Assembly (NCBI RefSeq): GCF_004116405.1
Contig: NZ_SDIC01000005.1
Span: 357,580-421,579, forward strand
DNA from: Halegenticoccus tardaugens
GTDB taxonomy: Archaea > Halobacteriota > Halobacteria > Halobacteriales > Haloferacaceae
Length of the DNA stretch: 64,000 nt
Direction: 5' to 3'
The notes under the pieces were generated by a model. The model made no database searches, was not told where the DNA came from, and saw nothing but the letters and a program-made list of their open reading frames with translations. Shown here piece by piece: positions 27,737 through 37,732 of this stretch (positions within the stretch are counted from its first letter, which is position 1; each line of letters opens with the position of its first letter). A program made the position numbers and the translations under genes.

Positions 27737-27916
27737 TTACTCGAGAGTGTCGAATTCATTGGTGCTCTCGTCAAGAACGTAGGCAATCGCCTTGCGTTGC
27801 TGGTATGTTCCATACCACAGCCATGCTCTTCGCTCAATGTCTGCAAGCCGCGCGTTGAGAAGTAGACAAAGCAACACTCCACCGATACTTAGGAGGAGTC
27901 CGCGTGAGCTACTCAT
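27737..27916 (-). CDS. Small single-helix membrane protein
   Basis: A 59-residue frame from ATG at 27916 to TAA at 27737. It starts MSSSRGLLLSIGGVLLCLLL, one transmembrane helix, followed by a charged part with ERRAWLWYGTYQQRKAIAYVL. Composition is protein-like. It overlaps and replaces a longer out-of-phase frame (27583-27882) of poor composition. Function unknown. Confidence 0.5.
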   Translation of the reverse strand: MSSSRGLLLSIGGVLLCLLLNARLADIERRAWLWYGTYQQRKAIAYVLDESTNEFDTLE

Positions 27917-27988
27917 TAGTCGTGGTAGTGAGAATCAACACTGAATAGATTGCTATCTGCACCCGACCACTGAGATTTCAGTCTACTC

Positions 27989-28180
27989 ATGGTAGGAGAG
28001 CTGATCTCCCCGTTTATTGGCGAAGAAACCGCTGAATCTGTCACAGCGGCGTTCACGGAGCACACGATGCCCAGCAACACGTGTAGCCTGTCTAACCGAC
28101 GCTCCCCTCCCGACCGCGACCCGCGACCGAATCTCACCACGTCTAGTACTACAATCACGCAAACTCTCGTCGTCGACTGA
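27989..28180 (+). pseudogene. Second, shorter relic of the GGGP synthase 3' end and its flank
   Basis: DNA around 28045-28180 aligns with 7095-7225: both read CACGGAGCACACGA-GC-CAGCA-CACGTG, then a CCCGACCGCGACCC-type stretch, and then GTCTAGTACT. In the first copy this is the C-terminus and downstream flank of the dead synthase. Here the upstream MVGELIS may be the V-G-D-L-V-H segment. The frame is shifted and no function remains. Confidence 0.4.
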
Positions 28181-28816
28181 AACCCAGAAAACCTCCCGAC
28201 CCACCCGTGAATCCGCCCGCTCTGGCGGTTCTTCGTCCGTCATCTCGCGAACACTCACGCTGAAAAACACGGAACCTCCCCAGTTAGTGGCAACTACAAA
28301 TCGAAACATTAATAATTGTATTCTACGAACGAATCCGTAGCAGCGAACGCGAAGCACAGGACGGACACCATCCGGCCGTTGCAGCGAATTTTGGCCACGT
28401 TCTCGCGCCTTTCACCGTATCGTGCTTTCAGCCGTGTCTCACTGGCAGTTCGTGGAGATGGCACCGCCCCCGTACAAGTATCTGGCTCGCCACGACGATA
28501 ATCATTCACGCGATTGTAGTACCACTTGCTCTGCGTGTCCTCGAAATCGCATGACAGCACGGGTGTACTCCAAATAGCACACCTCTCGCCGACACGAAGT
28601 AGTACTACTCTGGTCGAGACACGCCTCAAAACCAAGCCTACTCCCCACTCGTCTTGTTGTCCCGCTCACCACCTCTCGACAAGTAGCTCCGCTGATCTTC
28701 ACCTAACAGCCGTCTCCAGCGACTCACTCACCTCACAACGGCTCAAAAACAGCTCTTCCTCTCTAGAGACCCAGCGCTGCCGCTCTCGACCAGGCCCACT
28801 GAAACCGCCACAGGAC
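28181..28816. other. Stretch without a confident gene
   Basis: Several overlapping frames on both strands, none with recognisable motifs. Probably decayed sequence. Confidence 0.4.
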
Positions 28817-29371
28817 CTACAGGTGCACTCGCGTCTTATCGGCGATATGGTGTTCTTTGATCCGCTGTCGATCAACCGGGTCAACCGTCGTCCGATACGC
28901 CTTCACCACACTGACAGCCAGCCGGGTGAGGTGATGACACGGATCTTTTGCGTCCTCATCGACGGTGACCTCAAGCTGTCGAAGCGTCCGCGCCGCAACG
29001 TCATCCACGATCTGCCGCGCCGTCGCGACAGCATTCAGCACCCACCCAACATCCGCGTGCCACTCACGCTCGGATTTCTGCGTGTCAGTCGCTTCTGCCC
29101 ACGCTCGCCGATCAAAGATTGCCGGCGTTGTCTCTCGAAGAACGGCAGTCGTTTCGTCGCATACCACCGCAAGGGCGGTCAGGTAACGTTCCTCAGACGT
29201 ATAGTACAGATCCGACGTCGGCCGGGGGTCCGCCCACAACTGTGTGCGCAGAATGCGACCATACTCTGTGCGGATATGCTCGCGACCGCGTGTATCGTCC
29301 ATCCGAGTCATCAAATGCATCGCATAGGTCTCGACAAGCTCGTCAAGCACCTCCGCACGCACAACGGTCAT
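28817..29371 (-). CDS. Hypothetical acidic protein
   Basis: About 184 residues from a Met at 29371 (frame open to 29515). Composition is haloarchaeal and helical: VLDELVETYAMHLMTRMD, YYTSEERYLTALAVVCDE, WEHADV-like and QIVDDVAARTLRQLEVTVDEDA. Family not recognised. The 5' part overlaps a PIN-like fragment on the other strand, so the true start could be further inside, for example at the MTRMDD methionine. Confidence 0.45.
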   Translation of the reverse strand: MTVVRAEVLDELVETYAMHLMTRMDDTRGREHIRTEYGRILRTQLWADPRPTSDLYYTSEERYLTALAVVCDETTAVLRETTPAIFDRRAWAEATDTQKSEREWHADVGWVLNAVATARQIVDDVAARTLRQLEVTVDEDAKDPCHHLTRLAVSVVKAYRTTVDPVDRQRIKEHHIADKTRVHL

Positions 29372-29494
29372 GACACCGAGATGGTCGTCGATGTTGACGA
29401 GCTCGGGCCTGGCGCTGACGACGCCACGATTGCCGCCTATGCCAAGCGCAAAGATCGCCTTGTGCTCACCGTCGATGATGATTTTCTCACCTAA
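29255..29494 (+). pseudogene. Fragment of a PIN-like (DUF5615-type) toxin
   Basis: The plus-strand frame ending at 29494 reads LCADMLAT near its beginning, then VVDVDELGPGADDATIAAYA and RLVLTVDDDFLT. An N-terminal acidic residue, a D-x-x-I-A-A-YA helix and a terminal TxDDDF motif are the pattern of PIN-like DUF5615 ribonuclease toxins. No start codon fits the N-terminus and the middle is divergent. It is probably truncated or broken. Confidence 0.45.
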
Positions 29495-29570
29495 GAAGCA
29501 GAAGTAAACATTCACCTATCTATAAAATAGGTAATTTAATAACAGATTAAAATTAATAATTTATAGTGGA

Positions 29571-32156
29571 TTAATAGTCGTGTTGAGGGCAGAGATTGAT
29601 TCGCATTACGCAAGCATCTTGGACAGCCTCACGCGTGTACAGAAGGGGGAAGTATTCACCCTCAACAAACATATCGAGCAAATTGTCGTAGAACGGGCTT
29701 TCAGGATCTCCTGACTGGCCCGGGACATTCATCGCCAACGCATTGTCCCATTCGCCGACATCAATGACCATTCGCCATGATGCACCCGACACCAGTTGGA
29801 AGTCCTCATCGTAATCCGCGTTTCCTACTGTATAGCCACTTCCACCCATCGGCTTTGGTCCAACATTCAGTGTCCTTTCACCAGTCTCGTCAATGCCGGG
29901 TGACAATGCGTGCTCGAAGAACGCTTTTTTCAGATCACCCCATTCCCACTCATCCCACTCATCGCCGAGTATCTCTTCGACCTCGTCGATCGCCTCGCGC
30001 AGCGTCGAGAGCAATAGTTCGTCTCGGGTGGCTACGGCATCCTCCTCGAAGTACTCTTCGGGGTCCGCAACTGCCCCAAGAATTGCTTGAATGTCGCCTG
30101 TGCCGATATGATCGAACGCTTCCTCACCAATAAGCTCGATTGTGACTGCTTCTTGGAGGTGGTTCTCGAACCATACTTCTGCTAACGCTGCTTCGCCAGA
30201 ATCCGCATCAAGGACATTGTCCCATTCGATGAGCCATTCACGAGCTTCCAGTAACCGTTCTTCGTTAGGATCGGTTTCGGCAAGCGCATCCGTGAGAATT
30301 CGGATGGGAATCGATAGTAAATCTGTCTGCAGATCGGTGGAATCCGCAAGCGAGTGTTTGTTCTCCTCATCGAACTTTTCGAGCACTTCGGAGATCCGCT
30401 GGTACCGATACGGAGCTGAAAACTCAAAACCAATTGGCGGATCGTCTACTGGATAATCATCTGGTAGATTATATTGGTTGGCGCTTGCCACCCATCCTCG
30501 ATCAGGATTGATCTCTCTCGGGAGGTTAGATTGGTGGAGGTATCCATCCCATTCGTAGCGGCCATCACCGGGGACAGGGAATAGTCCATCCCAGTTGGGT
30601 CGAATCGGTGTTCTCCCTCCAGGGAACCATCCAATGTTCCCCTCAGTGTCAGCTGCGACTTGATTCTCCGGTGGGGCGCCCCACCCTTTCATCTCCTCAG
30701 TGAGATCGCCCTCCATTGCAGCTTGAAACTCCTCGAGATTCTCGGCACGCATATATCCAATGCCACCGAAATACGCCGTCGTACCAGGATCCGTCCAGAC
30801 AGTTCGCACCGCGAACGCGATATTTTCTTCGGGATCCTCGTAGATTACTGGTCCATGTCGGGTGAATTTCAACTCAACTTCTCGTTCGTCGCTATCCCTC
30901 ACATCGAGCGTTTCAGTCTCGATATCCATTGCCTCCCAGTCATCCCCATAGCGGTATTCGTTTGGATCATCAGGGTTGGTTTCGTAAACATATAGGTCCT
31001 GTTGATCGATATAGATGATCGTCAAACCAAACGCTGTGTGCCCATTGTGACCGATCGAGATTCCCGGAAGTCCCGGCTCACCCGCCCCGATAACGTCAAA
31101 CTCGGGGGCACTAATATGGGCAATATACCGGAGTGAGGGAACATTATGAGCTCGATGAGGATCATTCGCGAGGATGGGCCGTCCAGTCTCGGTGAGTTCA
31201 GGTGCGATTGCCCAATTGTTACTTGCCGTTGGAAGCTCCATATCCATAAGATCCGACTCGTTGAGACGTTCTTCCTCATCACCGCCACAGCTGTTCGTAA
31301 CAACCGATAGATCCTCAAGCATATCTGGATTGCGAACGTCGTCTTCATCGAACGAGATACTCGTATGAGACATGGTCGCCTCGCTGAAAACGTCAAGGAC
31401 ATCCTCAGGAATAACGTCCAAATCTAATCCGTCTGGAATTTCGATCTCCCAATCTTTGGGATTGAGCCACTGACGGACCCGTTCGACATCTTCACCAAAT
31501 TCTCGGAGTGTAATCGCTCGCTGGACTTCACTTGAGACGTTTAGCGTGATCGCATGAACACGCATCCGAACGATATCAGCTGGATTCCAGTACCTAGGTT
31601 GGTAATCAAGTGCTTTAAACTCAATCGGTAAGAGATCGGGATCCGCTTTTGTTTGATCGATAAATGCATTGACTCCATTAGCAAAGCCAGTTGCAATCGA
31701 TTCTGCGTCGGGGCCGTATGCTTCCCATTCGTCATCGATATCAGCTCGATAACTAAATAGTTGCGCGGCCCGATCATGTTCGATCCATTCTTCACCGAGT
31801 GCTTCGGATAGTTTCCCCAGTGAACGTCGTTGCCAGAGGTCGATTTGCCAGAGCCGATCACGTGCGGCGTTAAAGCCCTGGACGAACGCAATATCCTCGA
31901 CATCTTCAGCATACATATGGGGGACACCCCACTGATCGACGAGAATCTCTGCAGGCTCTTTCAGTCCTGTAACGGTATATGAGGTCGATTCTAGTCCGTC
32001 TTTATTGACACTGGTATCGGCAGCGCTCAACCCCACGAATTGAGTAGCTGCTAGCGCACTAGCAGCTAGTCCACTAAATTGACGGCGTGACAGTAGTGAT
32101 ATGTCGGTATCGCTATCTACGCATTCTTCCGGTTGGCCTATGTCATCATCCAACAT
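29571..32156 (-). CDS. Secreted penicillin-acylase-family amidohydrolase
   Basis: An 861-residue Ntn-hydrolase of the penicillin/AHL acylase family. A Tat signal with SRRQFSGLAASALAATQF lies at 23-40, so the enzyme is exported folded. The alpha part has FVQGFNAARDRLWQIDL. The nucleophile of the processed beta chain would be Ser312 in TASNNWAIAP, followed by NDPHR and IGHNGHTAFGLT, the known family motifs. It should be cut before Ser312 to activate. Substrates may be N-acyl amides, for example acyl-homoserine lactones. The upstream DNA at 32200-32220 is very AT-rich and probably contains the promoter. Confidence 0.92.
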   Translation of the reverse strand: MLDDDIGQPEECVDSDTDISLLSRRQFSGLAASALAATQFVGLSAADTSVNKDGLESTSYTVTGLKEPAEILVDQWGVPHMYAEDVEDIAFVQGFNAARDRLWQIDLWQRRSLGKLSEALGEEWIEHDRAAQLFSYRADIDDEWEAYGPDAESIATGFANGVNAFIDQTKADPDLLPIEFKALDYQPRYWNPADIVRMRVHAITLNVSSEVQRAITLREFGEDVERVRQWLNPKDWEIEIPDGLDLDVIPEDVLDVFSEATMSHTSISFDEDDVRNPDMLEDLSVVTNSCGGDEEERLNESDLMDMELPTASNNWAIAPELTETGRPILANDPHRAHNVPSLRYIAHISAPEFDVIGAGEPGLPGISIGHNGHTAFGLTIIYIDQQDLYVYETNPDDPNEYRYGDDWEAMDIETETLDVRDSDEREVELKFTRHGPVIYEDPEENIAFAVRTVWTDPGTTAYFGGIGYMRAENLEEFQAAMEGDLTEEMKGWGAPPENQVAADTEGNIGWFPGGRTPIRPNWDGLFPVPGDGRYEWDGYLHQSNLPREINPDRGWVASANQYNLPDDYPVDDPPIGFEFSAPYRYQRISEVLEKFDEENKHSLADSTDLQTDLLSIPIRILTDALAETDPNEERLLEAREWLIEWDNVLDADSGEAALAEVWFENHLQEAVTIELIGEEAFDHIGTGDIQAILGAVADPEEYFEEDAVATRDELLLSTLREAIDEVEEILGDEWDEWEWGDLKKAFFEHALSPGIDETGERTLNVGPKPMGGSGYTVGNADYDEDFQLVSGASWRMVIDVGEWDNALAMNVPGQSGDPESPFYDNLLDMFVEGEYFPLLYTREAVQDACVMRINLCPQHDY

Positions 32157-33063
32157 ACGATTTATTATTCTCCTAATACACGAAATACATTTTTATTTAT
32201 ATTATATAAATTAAATCTGTTAAAATTTTCGTATCGGATTTATTCGAAACTTATTCCTGGTTCGGCCAACTCAAACACTGGCTCAAGAGATGCTGAGATC
32301 GAAGTAACGGTGAGGATGAGCTAACTTCGATCTCGATGGTAAACCACCGATTATCTTTCTCGTCGGGAGTTTCGGAATCGAGATCACGGCACTTGTGACG
32401 TGGTTGATCGAAGAATACGGGAATGGAGATCGCCTGTATTCGAATTACGGCTTACAAAGATGATGGGTTAGTGTAGAATGTAAATACGGAGGACACCTCG
32501 TTGCGTAGCTTCCGTTTGAGAGCCGGGGACAACTCGAAACGACTAGCTACGACCAGAACTGGAAGAAGCACGTTCAGTCGTATGTCCAGCAGGACTGTGC
32601 TGGACCAACGCCTGGCCGATATGCACGAGCGTGGATTCACCGTCACTCACGCTGTGCATGATCTCGACGAGCGTACCGTTTTGCTCGTTACGTTCAATGT
32701 GGGCGAAGACCTTCCGGTCTCTCGCCCAGCTCATCCTCGAAGACCTTGCCCAGTCGTTCGGGCATCCACTGCCGAACCTGTTGGAGTTGATGTTTCATGA
32801 CGCCCGCCAACCAGAGAAATCACGCCTCTTACTCAACGAACGAGTGATTGAAGCCTTCACGAGAGGTCCAGTGCTTAACCGAACACGGATGATTAAGCGA
32901 CCTATCCCGATGCCCTCTAGTGATTCAACACAGCCGTCGCATACATCAGGGCTAACGCTGTCACTTCGATAAGGCTGATTCCTTTAGCCAGAACGATCGT
33001 CAGAAACCCACCAGACCTGATTTTGATCAAATAACCAGTTGTGTAAAGATAGGTCGCGAATAC
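32157..33063. other. Long stretch without a confident gene
   Basis: The first 150 bp are AT-rich promoter DNA. From 32450 to 32970 both strands have open frames. Minus-strand FAHIERNEQNGTLVEIMHSVSDGES (in two parts) and a preceding frame MKHQLQQVRQWMPERLGKVFED could be a frameshifted gene of about 120 codons, but I cannot identify it. The rest shows nothing. Confidence 0.4.
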
Positions 33064-33378
33064 CTAGTCATCGCACATTCTTGGGTATGCGTCGGTCCAA
33101 GGGCGTTCGCGCTCAACGGCTGCGGCAGCCATAAGAACAAGGTCGTCGTGGAATCGAGGACCGACGACCTGCATGCCGACAGGGAGGCCATTGACTAAAC
33201 CTGCTGGCACCGACGCCGCGTGGTGGCCCGTCATATTGAACGGCCACGTCAGACACCATCCGAAGACGGGATCGATTCTTTCGCCGTTTTCGTCCACCGT
33301 CACTCGAGCGACGGCTTCCACCGATTCGTCCATGACTTCCTCGTTAGGATCGTCGGGACAACCAATTCGACGATAAAC
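33064..33378 (-). pseudogene. C-terminal fragment of an amidase (GatA-like)
   Basis: The frame reads VYRRIGCPDDPNE and continues into LTWPFNMTGHHAASVPAGLVN and LPVGMQVVGPRFHDDLVLMAAA, the conserved C-terminus of amidase-signature enzymes. The catalytic Ser-Ser-Lys triad domain (over 300 residues) is absent, with a stop directly upstream of the fragment. No signals for expression are seen. Confidence 0.8.
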
Positions 33379-33799
33379 TCAGGCGTCAGAAACAGTTAGC
33401 CGAGGACGCGTTCTGAAGTACTGTGATTTGATGCGTGCCTTTTGTTCGTTGTTGACGGGTGCGAAATAGCCGCTGTCCGGCGATTGAATAATCCTATCAC
33501 TCAGAAACCTGTTCACCGAAACATTTCCCGAGCAGATTCGGAAATCACCGGACGAGAGCCTATCCAACCACAACGGTATGAGATAAAGACACACATCAAA
33601 CCCTAAACTCCGAAACTGTGGGCGTCTTAGACGTTTAGATTTCATATAGCATCATAACATTTATAGTTGGCTACAAGGAAGGTAGATCGCCTGTAGGTGG
33701 CGATATCGGGAGAAAGGGATATTTGAGATGGTACTGTGCGTTACACTCGTAATGCACAGTGAATTTATCTACCCCCACACTGTACCACAATCCAACCAC
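33379..33799. other. Intergenic stretch upstream of the integrase
   Basis: No gene. It holds the inverted repeat at 33733-33760 and AT-rich DNA at 33640-33665. Confidence 0.5.
33733..33760. repeat. Inverted repeat at the integrase start
   Basis: Arms ACTGTGCGTTAC and GTAATGCACAGT (11 of 12 paired) with 4-nt spacer ACTC, 40 bp before the integrase ATG at 33800. A candidate operator or recombination core. It is not T-rich, so not a terminator. Confidence 0.6.
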
Positions 33800-34915
33800 A
33801 TGGCGTCCACTGAGCCCACCGCTACTCCCGGGGGTCACGCCCTCAAAACCGTCATCGACGACTATCTCGACTCAGGCAACAAATCGGGCAACTACGCCGA
33901 CGCGCTCGACCGCGTCCTCACTCAATGGCGACAGTACCTCTGTGAGCGTGGCGTCGAGACCGTCGAAAACGTCGACAAGCGAAGTATGGCGACCTATGCG
34001 CAGTATCTCTCTCGGCGCGTCGACGCTCGCAACAATCAAGATGACAAAGGAGGAATATCCGCTGCGACAGCACGGACATACTACGATTACGTCTCTGCGT
34101 TTCTTTCCTATTGTGTCCGCTGGGAATACCTCACGGAGAACCCAGCGCGGAAAGGAATTGCTCTCGACGAACTGCCGCCACGACCGAAGAAAAAGAGCGG
34201 TGACCAACAGTTCTGGTCGGCCGAAGACCGCAAGGCCCTACTTCGATACACCGATCGACGAGCTCACGAGGCGGTCGACGAGAAAGGCGTTGACGCACTC
34301 GTCGAACTCCGCGATCGTGCACTCGTCTACGTCCTCGCGTACTCTGGCGTTCGGGGCGGTGAGATTCTCAGTGATCCGCGAGACGAGCGACGAACTGGCC
34401 TGCACTGGACGGACGTCGATCTGGAGAACAATCAGCTGCTCGTCCTCGGAAAGAACCAACAGATTGAGGAAGTCCAACTCCCCTCGCAGGCGCATAGACC
34501 AATCGAACGCCTCGAACATGCACTTGACCCGCCGTCTCCAGAGTGGCCCGTGTTCGTAACGGGCCACGCCCCATCGCTGTATAGAGCCCTCCCAGATGAC
34601 GTAAATCCGTCGACGGGGGAGCCCTTGGAAGTACTGCGGAAATCTGGTGTGGTTCCACCGTCGCTCTCGACAAACGGCGGACGGTCTGTCCTGAAACGAT
34701 TGTGCAAAGATGCCGAGATCGACATCGACGGCGATTATCTGAAACCACACGGCGCGAGGCGTGGGGTTGGAGAGACTATCTACCGCGAACGCGGTGCGGC
34801 GGCCGCGCAACGGGTTCTCCGTCACGCCGATCCCCGAACGACCTCCCAGATGTACGCGCACATTGAGGCTAGCGAACTCGCCGAGGAGACGTCCAAGATC
34901 TTCGAAAACGAGTGA
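33800..34915 (+). CDS. XerC/D-like tyrosine recombinase
   Basis: About 371 residues from the ATG at 33800, with an N-terminal SAM-like DNA-binding domain (LTQWRQYLCERGVETVENV, YYDYVSAFLSYCVRWEYL) and a C-terminal catalytic domain. The catalytic Arg is in SGVRGGEIL; H-x-x-R is KPHGARRG; the second His is in LRHADPRTT and the nucleophile Tyr in SQMYAHIE. It would integrate, excise or resolve DNA. No tRNA gene or obvious attachment repeat is adjacent. Upstream frame to 33728 adds 24 residues crossing the inverted repeat and is rejected. Confidence 0.93.
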   Translation: MASTEPTATPGGHALKTVIDDYLDSGNKSGNYADALDRVLTQWRQYLCERGVETVENVDKRSMATYAQYLSRRVDARNNQDDKGGISAATARTYYDYVSAFLSYCVRWEYLTENPARKGIALDELPPRPKKKSGDQQFWSAEDRKALLRYTDRRAHEAVDEKGVDALVELRDRALVYVLAYSGVRGGEILSDPRDERRTGLHWTDVDLENNQLLVLGKNQQIEEVQLPSQAHRPIERLEHALDPPSPEWPVFVTGHAPSLYRALPDDVNPSTGEPLEVLRKSGVVPPSLSTNGGRSVLKRLCKDAEIDIDGDYLKPHGARRGVGETIYRERGAAAAQRVLRHADPRTTSQMYAHIEASELAEETSKIFENE

Positions 34916-35054
34916 GGATCGTGATCTGGGTTAATCCTCGGTGCGGTTGGTAAGCGCAACGGCCGCATACGGAAGTAGCTTCGAAGAGTATGCCCACGCT
35001 ACACAATGATACGAGTGAATAACAATTACGGCACACTGTCTATCATCAATTTCA

Positions 35055-35339
35055 ATGTTCGACCTGACCGGATTCCAACGCGACCTCTTAATCGTCATCA
35101 GCGGTTCAGACGAACCGTCTGGCCAAGACATCAAGGATGACCTCGAAGACGCATACGGAGATGAGATCAACCACGGACAGCTCTATCCAAATTTAGACGT
35201 CCTCGTCGAAAACGAGTATGTCGAGAAAGGCGAGATCGATCGGCGGACGAACTCCTACGCAATTAGCGACCAAGGTCGCGAAATCCTCCGAGAATGGATC
35301 GACTGGAGCGCTACACACAGTCCACAACTCGCCCAGTAA
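35055..35339 (+). CDS. PadR-family transcriptional regulator, second copy
   Basis: A 94-residue winged helix, about 65% similar by eye to the regulator at 27009-27305: LTGFQRDLLIVISGSDEPSG, INHGQLYPNLDVLVENEYVEKG, DRRTNSYAISDQGREIL. It follows the integrase by 140 bp on the same strand. Its upstream DNA ends TTTCAATG. Such small PadR proteins are common next to haloarchaeal integrases. Confidence 0.9.
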   Translation: MFDLTGFQRDLLIVISGSDEPSGQDIKDDLEDAYGDEINHGQLYPNLDVLVENEYVEKGEIDRRTNSYAISDQGREILREWIDWSATHSPQLAQ

Positions 35340-35457
35340 GGACGAAAAATCATACTTATTTTCCGCCTGTAGTAACTTTAGCTCAAGATCGCAGTCAGAG
35401 AAAATTAGAGCAGCTTCGAACTCGCTCGGTGAAGTGACGGTATCGGAGACCTGGGTA

Positions 35458-35613
35458 ATGCCGGAGGATCGATACAGAGGCGCCAAAGGATTCACATCGA
35501 CAAAGACGGACACTCACCATGAGCGGATCCAATCAGAGAATGCGCGATTCCTTGGCCGTTCGCTGCTCAACGCGGCTGATCACGCTGAAGCGAATCGGAA
35601 GCATGGGCTTTGA
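35458..35613 (+). CDS. Short hypothetical or gene fragment
   Basis: The in-frame residues include SLGEVTVSETWVMPEDRYRGAK upstream of a first Met at 35458 and end NARFLGRSLLNAADHAEANRKHGL. The composition looks coded, but the sequence before the Met runs antisense through the PadR gene. Probably a C-terminal remnant. Unrecognised. Confidence 0.3.
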   Translation: MPEDRYRGAKGFTSTKTDTHHERIQSENARFLGRSLLNAADHAEANRKHGL

Positions 35614-35695
35614 GCAGCCGAAGCGCGTCGCTCGGCGATTGAAGTCGCCTCTTGTGGAATGAGAGAGGGGTGAAAGAACCCTCTCCTACTGAGAG

Positions 35696-35812
35696 AGCTG
35701 TGGCGCCTCTTTCTGACTCCACTCAAGCCACTCATCGATCGCGTCTTGGCCCTGCTCAGTGATCTCATAGGAGTTCGTTCGCCGATCGATCGTCCCCTTT
35801 TCAATGGGCGGT
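35696..35812 (-). pseudogene. PadR regulator fragment (third copy)
   Basis: The minus strand reads PPIEKGTIDRRTNSYEITEQ, then DAIDEWLEWSQKEAPQLSQ and stop. This is the wing and C-terminal helix of the PadR at 35055-35339. The N-terminal 50 residues are cut at about 35812, exactly where the TnpB-type end (CTTCCTCAACGAGCGG) of the next relic begins. Confidence 0.75.
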
Positions 35813-35819
35813 AGCGAGG

Positions 35820-36205
35820 AATCCCCTTCCTCAACGAGCGGAGGAATCGCGTTGCAAAGCAGGGCGAAACAGTGAGTATTTGCTGGCCCGTCGTCTTCTG
35901 TAGTCCATACCGGGCTTCAGACAGCCCTGCAACGGGTGCCGATGCCAATATTGCGGGAGGCAAAGGGACGGTATCTCGGGATGGACGGCCGCCGTCACCC
36001 GGCCCCAAAGGACGGACCGACGACGCGACCGCTCCGAGCCGGCTCGGCCGGCCGCGAAGTCGCCGAGGTCACGTCCAAGTAAAGTGCCTCTGCCGACCGA
36101 CCGCATCGGCACACAAGTCGGTCCGGGACCACAACTCCCGACCCAAGCCACGCAAGCCTCGTCCTCAGAACGCCGAAGGCGTTCAGGGCGGGTAGTTGAC
36201 CATAG
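35820..36205 (+). mobile_element. tnpB-less relic with TnpB-element ends
   Basis: The left end CCTTCCTCAACGAGCGG at 35824-35840 and the right end at 36155-36200 (CCTCGTCCTCAGAACGCC hairpin then AGGGCGGGTAGTTGAC) match the copy-2/3 family. About 330 bp between has no tnpB. It probably broke the PadR fragment just before it. Confidence 0.6.
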
Positions 36206-36398
36206 TCCTGCTAGACCGTGTGTCTAAATTCGGGTACAACCGCCCGTGGTTGATCTCGTCTTCGCACACGTGTTCACTCTCCTCTTTGACGTCTTAGCCA
36301 GATGGTTGCTCGAAGACGTCGAAGAGATTGCGACGGAGCAAGGCAATGACATCCTCCCCGGCGTAAACGCCGGGGTATCCTCGCGCTGGGGGTATCGC

Positions 36399-37679
36399 TT
36401 ACCGACCCACGGAGGCAACTTGCGGGTTCGCATGCTCCTCGTTGGGACGGTGAGAGCGTGGTGACTCCGACCACGTGTGGTCGTCCCACTTGAGGCATAC
36501 AGGCCGTGCCATCGGCCGTGATACTGTCGTCTGCCGCTTTAGGAACGTCTCGGACGCCGTGAGGTCCGCATGACCGTCGAACCCGCACGGACACGTCAGC
36601 GTATCGCGGTGGCGCGTCGTCCGGTCGGTCGAACCGCACTGCGGACACTCTTGGCTTGTCCACGCTTCTGACCGCACTTCGACCGTGACACCGTACTCCT
36701 CGGCGGTACACGCGAGGCGCTTGATGAACGCGCGGAACGCCCAGAAGTTGTGCGTTTTTTCGTTGGCCTGAACCGACCAGTGTGTGTCGAGCACGTTCGT
36801 TAACGCCCCGACGTATACGGTGGAGACGCCTTCGGCGTGCAACCGTTCGATGAGGTCGCGGGCGAGGGCGTCTTGGGCGTGGTCGCGGCGTCTCGTCCGT
36901 CGTCGGTGCAGCGACCGTATCCGGTGACTGTTGTACCGGCCGTCGTCCAAGAGCGACTGCAACCGGGCGATTTCTCGCGTCGTCTCGTGGAAGCGGTCGA
37001 ACAGGTCGCGTCCTTCGTACAGCAGTTGCGTGCCGGTCGTGGTCGTACAAGCGACGAGGTTGTTCGCACCAATATCCAGCGCGGCGGTTTCGTCCGCCAG
37101 TGGGTGTGCCAGCCGAGAATCGTCCACGGTGACTGGCTGAAAGGCCCTGAATCTCTGTGCGTTCTCGTCGTAGTACAACTCTAACTGGCCTTGCTTGTCG
37201 TACTCTTTCCAGTTGGGGTCGCCCTGGACTTCGAGCCGAAGGCGTTCTCGGTATCCAAGCCCGTACTCGTCTTTCAGGTCGTGGCCGACGAGAATTTCGA
37301 GTCGGGAGTATTCGCCCCATTCGACCGAGTACGACGTGTTTCGGATGTACGTGCGGAGTTCGCGGCCGTCTTCGGCGTTGCCCCAGTATCCGGGCTTGCC
37401 ATTGGCTTCGCCCTTCTTTTGGAGCGCGAAGAACGACCGCCACGCTTCGCGGTTCTTGCGTTCGATTTGCTGAACGGTCGACGCGCCGAGGACACCTCCG
37501 TAGCGGCCGCGATACTCGCTGATGTCCCACACGTTGCCGTCTGGGTCGGCGTAGTTCTCGCGGCGCTCGTAATTTATCTCGTTCCAGAGTGCGGCAGAAG
37601 CGTCCAACAGGCGTCGAAGTAACTCCTCGTCCGCGTCGGACTGAGGAACCACGTCGAACGTGTTGGTCCGCTTCATCAA
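36399..37679 (-). CDS. tnpB: TnpB-family protein lacking the RuvC-II glutamate, second copy
   Basis: A 426-residue relative of 16990-18264. RuvC-I Asp202 is in LDIGANNLV, a CPQC/CPC zinc ribbon follows, and RuvC-III Asp is in GHADLTAS. At the RuvC-II position V-E-D-L is V-G-A-L (Gly291, Ala292), so here both the Glu and the next acidic residue are gone. The N-terminal half is as conserved as the rest, so there is no sign of decay. With a 43-residue RHH gene divergent 53 bp away it forms the same two-gene unit as copy A. Confidence 0.88.
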   Translation of the reverse strand: MMKRTNTFDVVPQSDADEELLRRLLDASAALWNEINYERRENYADPDGNVWDISEYRGRYGGVLGASTVQQIERKNREAWRSFFALQKKGEANGKPGYWGNAEDGRELRTYIRNTSYSVEWGEYSRLEILVGHDLKDEYGLGYRERLRLEVQGDPNWKEYDKQGQLELYYDENAQRFRAFQPVTVDDSRLAHPLADETAALDIGANNLVACTTTTGTQLLYEGRDLFDRFHETTREIARLQSLLDDGRYNSHRIRSLHRRRTRRRDHAQDALARDLIERLHAEGVSTVYVGALTNVLDTHWSVQANEKTHNFWAFRAFIKRLACTAEEYGVTVEVRSEAWTSQECPQCGSTDRTTRHRDTLTCPCGFDGHADLTASETFLKRQTTVSRPMARPVCLKWDDHTWSESPRSHRPNEEHANPQVASVGR

Positions 37680-37732
37680 CGACTCCTACAGGATGGTAAA
37701 ACATAAATCTATGGTTATTCATAGATTGAATT

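Noticed and set aside
27583..27882. A 99-residue minus-strand gene overlapping the one at 27374.
   Set aside because: Composition is not haloarchaeal; the 59-residue frame 27737-27916 in another phase is more protein-like.
28526..29494. A 322-residue plus-strand frame as one gene.
   Set aside because: Only the last 80 codons look coded (PIN-like fragment). The rest is antisense to an acidic minus-strand frame of better composition.
32452..32972. A decayed transposase.
   Set aside because: The minus-strand pieces look coded but show no DDE or other transposase motif, so I give no call.
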